From assembly GCF_002242805.1 (NCBI RefSeq), contig NZ_MCGQ01000034.1, positions 99,091 through 163,090 of the forward strand: 64,000 bases of DNA, given 5' to 3'. A program made the position numbers and the translations under genes. This DNA is from Streptomyces diastatochromogenes (GTDB lineage Bacteria > Actinomycetota > Actinomycetes > Streptomycetales > Streptomycetaceae). Each line of letters starts with the position of its first letter. Position 1 is the first letter of the stretch. The notes under the pieces are model-generated. The model saw only the letters and a list, made by a program, of their open reading frames with translations. It was not told the origin of the DNA and made no database searches. This document shows, one piece after another, positions 15,261 through 23,979 of the stretch.

Positions 15261-16745
15261 TCAGACGGCCTCGGCGGTCTCCGGGAGGTCGACGGCGAGC
15301 TGGTCGGTGAGGTCGACGACGGCGCTGAGATCGCCGAAATCGCGCACGGCCGTGTCGACCGTCTTTCGGATACGAGTGTTCACACGCTCGGAGCGGACCT
15401 TCTTGGCGATGTCCATGGCCTGCGAGGCGTACTCCGTGCTGCGCTCGGGCTCGCGCTGGAGCAGGTGCACGGTGGCCATGCCGATCAGGTTCAGCGCATA
15501 CGACCGCTGGTGCTCGCTGTCCTTGGCGAACAGCTCCACGGCCTGCTCCATCAGCGGCTCGGCCAGCGAGGCGTAGGTGGGGCTGCGTCCGGCGACGTAG
15601 GCCAGGTCGCGGAAGGAGTGGGAGTTCTCCCCGTACAGCTCGGCCTCGGAGAAGAAGCGGATCCAGTCGGGGTCCGGCTCGTCCCACTCGTCGGCCTCGC
15701 CGAAGGTGTCCTCGGCCATCCGGACCGCCCGCTTGCACTTGCCGGGCTGGCCCATGTTGGCGTACGCGCGGGCCTCCATCGCATACAGCATGGACTGGGT
15801 ACGCGGGCTCGCGCAGTCGCGGCTGCCGTACTGGGCGAGGTGGATCAGCTCCAGGGCGTCGTCGGGCCGGCCGAGATGGATCATCTGGCGGCTCATGCTG
15901 GAGAGGATGTAGGAGCCCAGCGGCCTGTCGCCGGCCTCCTTGGCGGCGTGCAGGGCGAGGACGAAGTACTTCTGCGCGGTGGGCTGGAGCCCGACGTCGT
16001 ACGACATCCAGCCGGCCAGCTCGGCCAGCTCGGCGGCGACCTTGAAGAGCTTGCGGGCGGTGGCCTCGGGCTGGGGTTCCTGGAGGAGGTCGGTGACCTC
16101 GTGCAGCTGGCCGACGACCGCCTTGCGGCGCAGGCCGCCGCCGCACTGGGCGTCCCACTGGCGGAACATCCGGGTGGTGGACTCCAGCAGGTCCAGCTCG
16201 GGCTTGGACAGCCGGCCGGGCCTGCGGGACTCGAAGACGGGCTCGGGCTCGAACTCGGGCGGGACCGGCGAGGAGGGTGCCGGCACGAGCCAGCGCTGCA
16301 TGGGCTCGATGAGGGACGGGCCCGCGGACAGGGCCAGCGAGGTCCCGAGGAAGCCGCGCCGCGCCAGCATCAGGTCGCTGCGCGAGAACTCGCTGAGCAG
16401 GGCCACCGTCTGCGGACCCGTCCAGGGCAGGTCGACGCCGGACGCGGAGGGTGACTGGCGGGCGGCGCGCAGACCGAGGTCCTCGATGGAGACGACACAG
16501 CCGAAGCGCTCCGAGAACAGCTCGGAGAGGATCCGCGGGATCGGCTCGCGCGGGTTCTCCCCGTCCAGCCAGCGGCGCACCCGTGAGGTGTCCGTGGAGA
16601 TGTGGTTGGCACCCAACTGGCGTGCCCTTCGGTTCACCTGGCGGGCCAGTTCGCCCTTGGACCAGCCGCTGCGCACGAACCACGAACCGAGCAGCTCGTT
16701 GGGGCGCTTGTCAGCGTTCGTACCGCTACCGCCGTTGCCGCCCAC
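15261..16745 (-). CDS. nsdA: NsdA-type negative regulator of development and antibiotic production
   Basis: 494 aa from a GTG at 16745 preceded by GGGATGGGGG. An in-frame TTG at 16790 would give 509 aa, so the exact start is uncertain. The N-terminus (NELLGSWFVRSGWSKGELARQVNRRARQLG, residues about 14-43, then STDTSRVRRWLDGENPR) looks like a helix-turn-helix. The rest is helical and repetitive, with TPR-like pairs (for example near DALELIHLAQYGSRDC and RAYANMGQPGKCKRA). NsdA was described in S. coelicolor as a repressor of sporulation and antibiotic synthesis. Assignment rests on this protein type and on its place beside amtB. Confidence 0.85.
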   Translation of the reverse strand: MGGNGGSGTNADKRPNELLGSWFVRSGWSKGELARQVNRRARQLGANHISTDTSRVRRWLDGENPREPIPRILSELFSERFGCVVSIEDLGLRAARQSPSASGVDLPWTGPQTVALLSEFSRSDLMLARRGFLGTSLALSAGPSLIEPMQRWLVPAPSSPVPPEFEPEPVFESRRPGRLSKPELDLLESTTRMFRQWDAQCGGGLRRKAVVGQLHEVTDLLQEPQPEATARKLFKVAAELAELAGWMSYDVGLQPTAQKYFVLALHAAKEAGDRPLGSYILSSMSRQMIHLGRPDDALELIHLAQYGSRDCASPRTQSMLYAMEARAYANMGQPGKCKRAVRMAEDTFGEADEWDEPDPDWIRFFSEAELYGENSHSFRDLAYVAGRSPTYASLAEPLMEQAVELFAKDSEHQRSYALNLIGMATVHLLQREPERSTEYASQAMDIAKKVRSERVNTRIRKTVDTAVRDFGDLSAVVDLTDQLAVDLPETAEAV

Positions 16746-17201
16746 TGGAACGCCCCCATCCCTGAGACCACTTGTCGCCGAATGCGCCAAGCCCTATCAG
16801 AATGCCGGTAAATACGGCCTCCGTCCGCCGGTTCTCACCCTTCGAACGAGCTGACGACTTGCCTCCGGCATACCCACGGGTGCATGTGCCCCCAGGCCTC
16901 GCACACTCACAGTAATCCTACGATCACCGACCCAGCCATGGCGATCCCTGAAACGCCACCATTCGCCACCCCTTCGAATGAACTCACGATCGCCTCCACG
17001 CGATTCACTTGACATAGGACGGCCGGAAGTGGGCGGAGTGATGCGCGCAGGGGCGCGCGAAGTCCGATGCACCACCCGTGGCGCTGCAAAGCGCCGCCTT
17101 GGCCTCGCGGGAGCGGGGGAAGGCGGAGCCGTAGGGTCACGTTCCGCTTCCGTCTCGCTCCGTGTCGTAACCACCGGCGCGCTGGACCCGTTGGAGGGGG
17201 C
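16746..17201. other. Divergent intergenic region nsdA / Prim-Pol-like gene
   Basis: About 450 bases with no convincing gene. It presumably carries promoters of both divergent genes. A perfect TTGACA hexamer lies at 17009-17014 on the plus strand, but no good -10 box follows at normal spacing. Confidence 0.5.
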
Positions 17202-17864
17202 ATGGGCTTCACGATCGGCGGCATTCGCGAGATCCGCTCCGGCACGCGTCGGCGCGGTCGCTCGTCGGAGTGCACCGCCGTCGCCGAGTTCACCGGGCTG
17301 TGGGGCTGGGACGTGGTGCCGGGCGCACGGGCCGCGGCGGGCGCCTGCTCCTGCGGGCACCCGGACTGTCCGGCGCCGGGCGCACACCCGCTCGACTTCG
17401 CGCCGCAGGTGTCGGCCGGGGCCACGCTCGACGAGGTGTCCAAGGCCTGGGCCGAGTTCCCGGGTGCGTCCGTGATGCTGCCCGTCGGCCGCGCGTTCGA
17501 CGTCGTCGAGGTCGCCGAGCCCGCCGGTCGCCGCGCCCTGGTCCGCCTGGAGCGCATGGGCCTCCCGCTCGGCCCGGTCACCGCGACCCCGGACGGCCGC
17601 GCCCACTTCTTCGTCGCCCCCGGCGCCGCCGCCGAACTCGCCCAGCTGCTCTACCGCATGGGCTGGGACGACCCCTCCGCCCTGGACCTGCGCGGCCTCG
17701 GCCCGGGCACGTACGTCACCGCCCCGCCCTCCGACCGGGGCGGCCTGGGTCCGGTGCGCTGGCTGCGCCCGCCGGCCCTGGACTCGGCGACCCGGCCACC
17801 GGCGGCCCGGCTGCTGCTGGGCACGCTGGCGTATGTGGCGCACCGGTCGCGGGCGCGGGCGTGA
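17202..17864 (+). CDS. Prim-Pol-like (bifunctional DNA primase/polymerase N-terminal type) protein
   Basis: 220 aa. The start is ATG 17202 after a GGAGGGGG site; longer open frames upstream are not supported. The region WGWDVVPGARAAAGACSCG and HPDCPAPGAHPL resembles the N-terminal prim-pol domain of plasmid and phage primases: a Trp/Gly-rich strand, a Cys cluster, then PGxHP. No helicase or polymerase domain follows, so it is the isolated domain. Family members of this size are common next to nsdA in Streptomyces and are annotated from the domain. A real primase activity is unproven. Confidence 0.65.
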   Translation: MGFTIGGIREIRSGTRRRGRSSECTAVAEFTGLWGWDVVPGARAAAGACSCGHPDCPAPGAHPLDFAPQVSAGATLDEVSKAWAEFPGASVMLPVGRAFDVVEVAEPAGRRALVRLERMGLPLGPVTATPDGRAHFFVAPGAAAELAQLLYRMGWDDPSALDLRGLGPGTYVTAPPSDRGGLGPVRWLRPPALDSATRPPAARLLLGTLAYVAHRSRARA

Positions 17865-17889
17865 CGGCCGTATCCGCGGCGCACATGGC

Positions 17890-17930
17890 GAAGCGCCCGT
17901 CCCCAACTGCACCTTGGGAGCGGGCGCTTC
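17890..17930. terminator. Bidirectional terminator between Prim-Pol-like gene and ftsY
   Basis: Perfect 10-bp stem GAAGCGCCCG/CGGGCGCTTC with an inner CCC/GGG extension, followed by TTTC on the plus strand. It lies between two convergent genes. Confidence 0.8.
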
Positions 17931-17960
17931 TTTCGCGACTCAGAAGATTCGCTACCTGAG

Positions 17961-19163
17961 TCAGTCACCGATCAGGGCGTCCACGAACGCCTCCGGCTCG
18001 AACGGCGCCAGGTCGTCCGCGCCCTCGCCGAGGCCGACCAGCTTGACCGGCACGCCCAGCTCGCGCTGGACCGCGACCACGATGCCGCCCTTGGCGGTGC
18101 CGTCCAGCTTGGTCAGCACGATGCCGGTGATGTCCACCACCTCGGCGAACACCCGGGCCTGCACCAGACCGTTCTGGCCGGTGGTGGCGTCGAGGACGAG
18201 CAGCACCTCGTCCAGCGGCGCGTGCTTCTCGACCACACGCTTGACCTTGCCCAGCTCGTCCATGAGGCCGGTCTTGGTGTGCAGACGCCCGGCGGTGTCG
18301 ATGAGGACGACGTCGACCCCCATCTCCTTGCCTTCCTTGACCGCGTCGAAAGCGACGGAGGCGGGGTCGCCGGCCTCGGGCCCGCGCACGGTGTAGGCGC
18401 CGACCCGCTCGCCCCAGGTCTGCAGCTGGTCGGCGGCGGCGGCACGGAAGGTGTCGGCGGCGCCGAGGACGACCGTACGGCCGTCGGCGACCAGGACGCG
18501 GGCGAGCTTGCCGGTGGTGGTGGTCTTGCCGGTGCCGTTGACGCCGACGACCATCACGATGCCGGGCTTGCGGTCCTCGGGCTCGGTCTTCACCGTGCGG
18601 TCGAATTCGGTGCCGACCAGCTTGAGCAGCTCGTCGCGCAGCAGGCCGCGCAGCTCCTGCGGGGTGCGGGTGCCGAGCACCTTCACACGCTCGCGCAGCC
18701 GCTCGACCAGCTCCTGCGTGGGCTGCACACCGACGTCGGCGGTGAGCAGCGTGTCCTCGATCTCCTCCCAGGTCTCGTCGTCGAGGTGCTCGCGGGACAG
18801 CAGCGTGAGCAGGCCCTTGCCGAGGGCGTTCTGCGAGCGGGACAGGCGGGCGCGCAGGCGGACCAGCCGCCCGGCGGTGGGCTCCGGGATCTCGATCTCG
18901 GGAGCCTCGATGACGGGAGGCTCCTCCACGGCGACCGGTGCCGAGCCGCCGGGGAGATCCACCTCCTCGATCGTCCGGCGCGGTTCGTCGCGCGGCGTCT
19001 CGGCCTCGTCGCCGACGTGCGGCTCGGCCGGGGGCGCGGTGATGTCGGGCGCGGCGGGTGGCGGCGGGGGCAGCGGCTTCCTGCGCCGGCTGCCGACGAT
19101 GAGCCCGCCGATCGCGCCGAGCACGACCACGGCGATGACTACAGCAAGGATGACGGTTTCCAT
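17961..19163 (-). CDS. ftsY: SRP receptor FtsY
   Basis: GTPase that receives SRP-ribosome complexes at the membrane. 400 aa from METVILAVVIAVVV (ATG 19163). A longer frame to 19256 has no merit because the membrane segment begins at residue 3. The N-terminal transmembrane anchor (3-22) is followed by an acidic Pro/Glu-rich A domain to about residue 105, as is typical of actinobacteria. The NG domain has GVNGTGKTTTTGKLA, DTFRAAAADQL, DTAGRLHTK and TKLDGTAKGG. Its partner Ffh is encoded at 9-10.6 kb. Confidence 0.96.
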   Translation of the reverse strand: METVILAVVIAVVVLGAIGGLIVGSRRRKPLPPPPPAAPDITAPPAEPHVGDEAETPRDEPRRTIEEVDLPGGSAPVAVEEPPVIEAPEIEIPEPTAGRLVRLRARLSRSQNALGKGLLTLLSREHLDDETWEEIEDTLLTADVGVQPTQELVERLRERVKVLGTRTPQELRGLLRDELLKLVGTEFDRTVKTEPEDRKPGIVMVVGVNGTGKTTTTGKLARVLVADGRTVVLGAADTFRAAAADQLQTWGERVGAYTVRGPEAGDPASVAFDAVKEGKEMGVDVVLIDTAGRLHTKTGLMDELGKVKRVVEKHAPLDEVLLVLDATTGQNGLVQARVFAEVVDITGIVLTKLDGTAKGGIVVAVQRELGVPVKLVGLGEGADDLAPFEPEAFVDALIGD

Positions 19164-19335
19164 AACCCGTCCAGTATCAGCCATGGGTTGCGGCGGAGCC
19201 CTGCTTGTACCTTCCTCCGAGAGACAAACGACCCGTAAGGCGAGGAGTCGGACCAAAGTACGATGGCAGCGACTCTATCAACGCGCGTAGAGTCCCCACG
19301 TCCCCTGTCCCCCCACCCCTAGGGCATCGTCTTTC

Positions 19336-20793
19336 ATGAGCAAGACAGCCGAGACCGAAGGCGCTCTCGAGACCCGTGGCATCGAGCAGGTACCCGACCA
19401 CGAGCGCACCGCGAGAACCCGGGAGCTGTTCCCGACCTGGGTCGGCGCCAACATCAGCGTGCTGCTGCTCACCATGGGCGCGAGCCTGGTGGTGGCGTAC
19501 CACCTGAACATCTGGCAGGCGCTCGTCGTCGCGGTCGCCGCGCCGATCGTGTCGTACGGCCTGGTCGGGCTGATCGGCATCGCGGGCAAGCGCGGCGGGG
19601 CGCCCGGCATGGCGCTGTCGCGCGCGGTGTTCGGGCAGCGCGGCAATCTGCTGCCCGGTTCGGTGATCTGGGTCGCCCGCTGGGGCTGGGAGACGATCAA
19701 CGCGGTGACCGGCGCCTACGCGATGCTCACCATCCTGGACATCGTGTTCGGCATCAAGGCCAACAGCGTGCTGGACCTGGTGACACTGCTGGTGTTCGTG
19801 GTCGCGACCTTCGCGATCTCGGGGCTGGGCATCAACGCCGTCCAGAAGTGCAACAAGTACGCGACCTACTTCTTCGGCGTCTTCTCGGTCCTGGTCCTGG
19901 TGTACCTGGCCGTGAACACCGACTGGTCGAAGGTGACGGCTCACAGCGCCGGTTCCACGGCCGCGGTGATCACCGGCATCGGCATGATCGCGGCGGGTGG
20001 CGTCAGCTGGATCCCGTCGGCACCCGACTTCACCCGGTATCTGCCGCGCACGGCGTCGTCGAAGGCGATCGTGGGCACGGCGGTGGGCGGTGCCGGCATC
20101 GTCGTGCTGCCGATGGTGCTGATGGGCGCGGTGATGGCGGTCGCCACCCCCGACCTGGCCTCGGCCTCCGACCCGGTCTCCTTCCTCGGCGAGATCCTGC
20201 CGACCTGGATCGCGGTGCCGTACCTGCTGATCGCGCTGATCGGCATGCTGCTGATCAACTCCATGTCGATGTACTCGGCCGGCTTCACCGCGCAGACCCT
20301 CGGCTTCAAGGTGCCGCGGCACTGGGCGGTCTCGGTCAACGCCGTGATCTCGCTGGTCTTCGGCGGGGTGCTGATGCTCGTGGCGACCAGCTTCATGGGC
20401 TCCTTCATCGCCTTCCTCTCCCTGCTCGCGGTGGCCTTCTCCGCCTGGGTCGGCGTGTTCGGCGCGGACATGCTGCGCCGCACGGAGTACGACGGCCGGG
20501 CCATGACCGACACCACCCGCACCAGCGCCTACTGGTACCGGGGCGGCTTCTCCCCCGCCGCGGTGGCCGCCTGGGCGATCGGCCTGGTGGCGGGCCTGAT
20601 GTTCACCACCTCGGACTGGTTCACCGGCCCGCTGGCGAAGAACAACGTCATCGGCGAGTACGGCCTGGGCTGGGTCGCCACGATCGTGATCTCCGGCCTG
20701 CTGTACCTGGCGCTTCCGAAGCCGGCGGTGGTCACACCGCAGGCGGCGGAGGAGGCCGAGGAGGCCGAGGAGGCCGAGCCTCTGGCCGTCTGA
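19336..20793 (+). CDS. NCS1-family cytosine/purine permease
   Basis: 485 aa with about twelve membrane segments. The ERTARTRELFPTWVGANISV region, the WVARWGWETINAV region and SWIPSAPDFTRYLP place it in the nucleobase:cation symporter-1 family (CodB-like). The C-terminus carries a short Glu/Ala repeat (EEAEEAEEAE). The substrate is probably cytosine or a related nucleobase; this is not settled by sequence alone. The gene is divergent from ftsY, and a flavin-dependent oxidoreductase follows 54 bases later. Confidence 0.88.
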   Translation: MSKTAETEGALETRGIEQVPDHERTARTRELFPTWVGANISVLLLTMGASLVVAYHLNIWQALVVAVAAPIVSYGLVGLIGIAGKRGGAPGMALSRAVFGQRGNLLPGSVIWVARWGWETINAVTGAYAMLTILDIVFGIKANSVLDLVTLLVFVVATFAISGLGINAVQKCNKYATYFFGVFSVLVLVYLAVNTDWSKVTAHSAGSTAAVITGIGMIAAGGVSWIPSAPDFTRYLPRTASSKAIVGTAVGGAGIVVLPMVLMGAVMAVATPDLASASDPVSFLGEILPTWIAVPYLLIALIGMLLINSMSMYSAGFTAQTLGFKVPRHWAVSVNAVISLVFGGVLMLVATSFMGSFIAFLSLLAVAFSAWVGVFGADMLRRTEYDGRAMTDTTRTSAYWYRGGFSPAAVAAWAIGLVAGLMFTTSDWFTGPLAKNNVIGEYGLGWVATIVISGLLYLALPKPAVVTPQAAEEAEEAEEAEPLAV

Positions 20794-20847
20794 CGCTCCG
20801 TCAGCTACCGTCCCCCTCCACCGAGCCGCACCGGAGGGGGACTTCCC

Positions 20848-21819
20848 ATGCCCGTCACGGTCGTACGTTTCAACCTCGTCGCACCCGGCGCCACCCCCGC
20901 CGCTCTCGCCGCCCGCTACCGGGCCGCCCTGGAGATGGCCGCGTACGCGGACCAGCACGGGATCACCACCGTGCAGACCGAGGAGCACCACGGCGCGGAC
21001 AACAACTGGCTGCCCTCGCCGTTCGCCTTCGCGGGCGCGGTGTTCGGGGCGACCCGGAACATCGCGGTGACGGTGTCGGCGGTGATCGGCCCACTGCACG
21101 ATCCGCTGCGGCTGGCCGAGGAGATCGCGGTGCTGGATCTGCTCAGCGGCGGCCGGCTGGTGACGGTGGCCGGGATCGGTTACCGGCCCGAGGAGTACGC
21201 CCTGTTCGACGTGGACTGGAAGCGGCGCGGCCGGCTCCAGGACGAGCTGCTGGAGACCCTGCTGAAGGCATGGACCGGCGAGGAGTTCACCTACCGGGGC
21301 CGTACGGTACGGCTCACCCCGCGCCCGTACACCGATCCGCACCCCCTGCTGCTGGTCGGCGGCTCCTCGAAGGCCGCCGCCCGCCGGGCCGCCCGGCTCG
21401 GCCTGCCGTTCTTCCCCAGCGCGCATCTGCCGGAGCTGGAGGCGTACTACAAGGAGCAGCTCACGGAGTACGGCACCGAGGGCTGGACGATGATGCCCGC
21501 CGCCGAGACTCCGCTGCTGCACGTCGCCGAGGATCCGGACCGGGCGTGGTCCACGTACGGCGAGCACTTCCTGCACGAGGCCCGGACCTACGCCTCCTGG
21601 CAGTCCCGCGACATCCGCTCGGCCGTGAAGTCGGCGGCCACGACGGTCGAGGAACTGCGCGCGGAGGGCGTGTACCGGATCCTCACGCCGGAGGAGTGCG
21701 TGGCGCAGGGCCTGGACAGCCTCGTACTGCATCCGCTGGCGGGTGGGATGCCGGTGGCGGAGGGGTGGCGGAGCCTGCGGTTGTTCGCGGAGCGGGTGCT
21801 TCCGGCGCTGGCGGGCTGA
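20848..21819 (+). CDS. LLM-class flavin-dependent oxidoreductase
   Basis: 323 aa, bacterial luciferase-like fold using FMN or F420. Visible family regions are QTEEHHGADNNWLPSPFAFAG-type substrate and flavin strand, RLAEEIAVLDLLSGGRL and VAGIGYRPEEYALFDVDWKRRG. A strong GGAGGGGG site precedes the ATG. It follows the permease in the same direction, so the pair may be co-transcribed. The substrate is unknown. Confidence 0.88.
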   Translation: MPVTVVRFNLVAPGATPAALAARYRAALEMAAYADQHGITTVQTEEHHGADNNWLPSPFAFAGAVFGATRNIAVTVSAVIGPLHDPLRLAEEIAVLDLLSGGRLVTVAGIGYRPEEYALFDVDWKRRGRLQDELLETLLKAWTGEEFTYRGRTVRLTPRPYTDPHPLLLVGGSSKAAARRAARLGLPFFPSAHLPELEAYYKEQLTEYGTEGWTMMPAAETPLLHVAEDPDRAWSTYGEHFLHEARTYASWQSRDIRSAVKSAATTVEELRAEGVYRILTPEECVAQGLDSLVLHPLAGGMPVAEGWRSLRLFAERVLPALAG

Positions 21820-21872
21820 GCTGCGGCGATAACCGGTGGTCCGGCCGGCAGCGGCGGTGCTGCACTGGGGTC

Positions 21873-22232
21873 ATGAGTCTGAGCGTGGATGTGGTCGTCC
21901 GGGGACCGGACGGGGAGTTCGACGTGCTCGACGTGCCCGAGGGCTGCAACGACGCGGCCGGATTCGAGTCCTGGCGCTGGAAGGTATGGGGATCGGACGC
22001 GGTGCGCTCACTGGGGGCCCGCTGGTTTCCGCTGCTGGACGGCGAGTGGCTCGAGGTCGCGAACGGGGAGCTGCCGGAGTTCCTGGCGGAGATCGCCCTG
22101 CTGCGTGCCCACCTGGACCTGATCGGAGGGGCGACCGGGGTGGATCCGTGGGGGATCGGCCGCCGCCTGGACAACATCGAGGCGGCGGCGTTGCGCGCCC
22201 GGAGACTCGGGGCCGGCGTCCTCATCTGGTGA
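21873..22232 (+). CDS. Conserved hypothetical protein, 119 aa
   Basis: Not recognised. The product begins MSLSVDVVVRGPDGEFDVL and is acidic, with WRWKVWGSD and a helical second half (LPEFLAEIALLRAHLDLIGG). There are no membrane segments or known motifs. Codon bias and high third-position GC support coding. Its stop codon lies in the first copy of an 18-bp tandem duplication. Confidence 0.65.
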   Translation: MSLSVDVVVRGPDGEFDVLDVPEGCNDAAGFESWRWKVWGSDAVRSLGARWFPLLDGEWLEVANGELPEFLAEIALLRAHLDLIGGATGVDPWGIGRRLDNIEAAALRARRLGAGVLIW

Positions 22233-22259
22233 GACAGCAGAATCTGGTGAGACAGCACA
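22224..22259. repeat. 18-bp tandem duplication across a stop codon
   Basis: Units at 22224-22241 and 22242-22259 share ATCTGGTGAGACAGCA. The TGA stop of the 119-aa protein is in the first copy, so the duplication lies just after the coding end. Confidence 0.85.
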
Positions 22260-22300
22260 CCGCCGCCCCCGCTCGGGCAGTGACCGAGCGGGGGCGGCGG
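22260..22300. terminator. Strong bidirectional terminator
   Basis: Perfect 17-bp stem CCGCCGCCCCCGCTCGG and its complement, with a 7-base loop. It lies between convergent genes (119-aa protein and glcP). Confidence 0.85.
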
Positions 22301-22356
22301 ACGGTACGAGGAGGCGGGCAGCGGGGACTTGGCCCGTCTCCTCGGGACGGTGGGGC

Positions 22357-23775
22357 CTAGCCCATCTCCTCCAGCGCCTTGCCCTTCGTCTCCTTGACGA
22401 ACTTCAGGACGAACGGGATGGAGAGCGCGGCGAAGACCGTGTAGATGATGTACGTGCCGGAGAGGCTCCAGTCGGCCAGCGACGGGAAGCTCGCGGTGAT
22501 GGCCCAGTTGGCGATCCACTGCGCGGCGGCGGCCACGCCCAGGGCGGCGGCGCGGATCTTGTTCGGGAACATCTCGCCGAGCATGACCCAGACGACCACA
22601 CCCCAGGACAGGGCGAAGAAGAGGACGAACACGTGGGCGGCGATCAGGGCGATCCAGCCCTGGGTCGCGGGCAGCTTGCCGTCGACCAGGTGGTACGAGA
22701 ACGCCCAGGCCTCCAGGGCGAGACCGACGGCCATGCCGACCGAGCCGATCAGCGCGAGCGGCCTGCGGCCGACGCGGTCCACGAAGATCATCGCGATCAC
22801 GGTGCCGACGATGTTGATGATCGACGTCGTGAAGGAGTAGAAGAACGAGTCCGTCGGGTCGACACCGACCGACTGCCACAGCGTCGAGGAGTAGTAGAAC
22901 GCGACGTTGATGCCGACGAACTGCTGGAAGACCGAGAGGCCGATACCGATCCAGACGATCGGCTTGAAGAAGGAGCCGCCACCGAGCAGGTCCTTGAAGG
23001 TGGACTTGTGCTCGCTGTTCATCGCGTGCTCGATCTCGGCGACGCGGGCGTCCAGGTCACGGTCCTGGCCCTCGACCTCGGCGAGGATCTCCTTGGCGCG
23101 CTCACGCTTGCCGACGGAGATCAGGAAGCGCGGGGACTCGGGGATCGCGAAGGAGAGCAGGCCGTACAGCACGGCCGGGACGACCATCACGCCGAGCATG
23201 ACCTGCCAGGCCTCCAGGCCCATCAGCTTGCCGCGCTGGTCACCGCCGGCGGCGTTGAGCAGACCCCAGTTGACCAGCTGCGAGATGGCGATGCCGATGA
23301 CGATCGCGGCCTGCTGGAAGGAGCCGAGGCGGCCGCGGTACGCCGGCGGGGCGACCTCGGCGATGTAGGCGGGGCCGATGACCGAGGCCATGCCGATGGC
23401 GAAGCCGCCGACGACGCGCCAGAGGGCGAAGTCCCACAGCGCGAAGGGCAGCGCCGAACCGACGGCGCTGACCGTGAACAGCACGGCGGCGATCTGCATG
23501 ACCCGGATGCGGCCGATGCGGTCGGCTATCCGTCCGGCGTAGGCGGCACCGATGGCACAGCCGATCAGGGCGATGGCGATGACCTGCGCAAGGGCCGCGG
23601 AGCCGATGTCGTAGCGGCCTCGGATGGCCTCGACCGCGCCGTTGATCACGGAGCTGTCGTAGCCGAAGAGGAAACCGCCCATGGCGGCCGCCGCCGCGAT
23701 GAAGATGACGTGCCCCAGATGTTCGGGGTGAGCCGTCCTGGCTCCTTGCTGAGGTGCCTGCGCTGTGCTGGTCAC
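22357..23775 (-). CDS. glcP: Glucose permease GlcP, MFS sugar porter
   Basis: 472 aa, twelve membrane segments, sugar porter subfamily of the major facilitator superfamily. Signature motifs are GYDSSVINGA, RIADRIGRIRVM, PESPRFLISVGKRERAKEIL, FQQFVGINVAFYYSSTLWQSVG, DRVGRRPLALIGS and the C-terminal KETKGKALEEMG. Size and sequence match the proton-coupled glucose permease GlcP of Streptomyces, the main route of glucose uptake that feeds glucose kinase. A GTG start follows a GAGGAGAT site. Upstream palindromes suggest control by a LacI-type or similar regulator. Confidence 0.9.
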   Translation of the reverse strand: MTSTAQAPQQGARTAHPEHLGHVIFIAAAAAMGGFLFGYDSSVINGAVEAIRGRYDIGSAALAQVIAIALIGCAIGAAYAGRIADRIGRIRVMQIAAVLFTVSAVGSALPFALWDFALWRVVGGFAIGMASVIGPAYIAEVAPPAYRGRLGSFQQAAIVIGIAISQLVNWGLLNAAGGDQRGKLMGLEAWQVMLGVMVVPAVLYGLLSFAIPESPRFLISVGKRERAKEILAEVEGQDRDLDARVAEIEHAMNSEHKSTFKDLLGGGSFFKPIVWIGIGLSVFQQFVGINVAFYYSSTLWQSVGVDPTDSFFYSFTTSIINIVGTVIAMIFVDRVGRRPLALIGSVGMAVGLALEAWAFSYHLVDGKLPATQGWIALIAAHVFVLFFALSWGVVVWVMLGEMFPNKIRAAALGVAAAAQWIANWAITASFPSLADWSLSGTYIIYTVFAALSIPFVLKFVKETKGKALEEMG

Positions 23776-23827
23776 GAAAAATCTCCTCGGGCCACGGCAA
23801 CGCTGCCGGGGTGGGGGTGAGCCCTCT

Positions 23828-23843
23828 CAGGTGGTGACACCTG
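23828..23843. promoter_or_regulatory. Inverted repeat upstream of glcP
   Basis: CAGGTG-GTGA-CACCTG, a perfect 6-bp inverted repeat 53 bases before the glcP start. It could be an operator or a leader hairpin. Confidence 0.5.
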
Positions 23844-23852
23844 AAGGTAAAA

Positions 23853-23862
23853 GCAACGTTGC
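23853..23862. promoter_or_regulatory. LacI-type palindrome upstream of glcP
   Basis: Perfect palindrome GCAACGTTGC with the central CG typical of LacI/GalR-family operators. It is 78 bases upstream of the glcP start. The cognate regulator is not in the window. Confidence 0.5.
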
Positions 23863-23932
23863 AGAGACTATGCCTTCAAGTTTCGAAGTCAATAGTTCAA
23901 CTGCTGTGAGTTTTGAGATATGACCCGAGGGG

Positions 23933-23957
23933 TCTGTGTTCAAGAAGTGAACACAGA
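23933..23957 (-). terminator. Hairpin downstream of smc
   Basis: TCTGTGTTCA-AGAAG-TGAACACAGA, a perfect 10-bp stem 22 bases after the smc stop. It has no U-run. A terminator is the likeliest reading; an operator of the glcP region is the alternative. Confidence 0.6.
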
Positions 23958-23979
23958 GTCAGTTGATCTTCAGGGTTGA

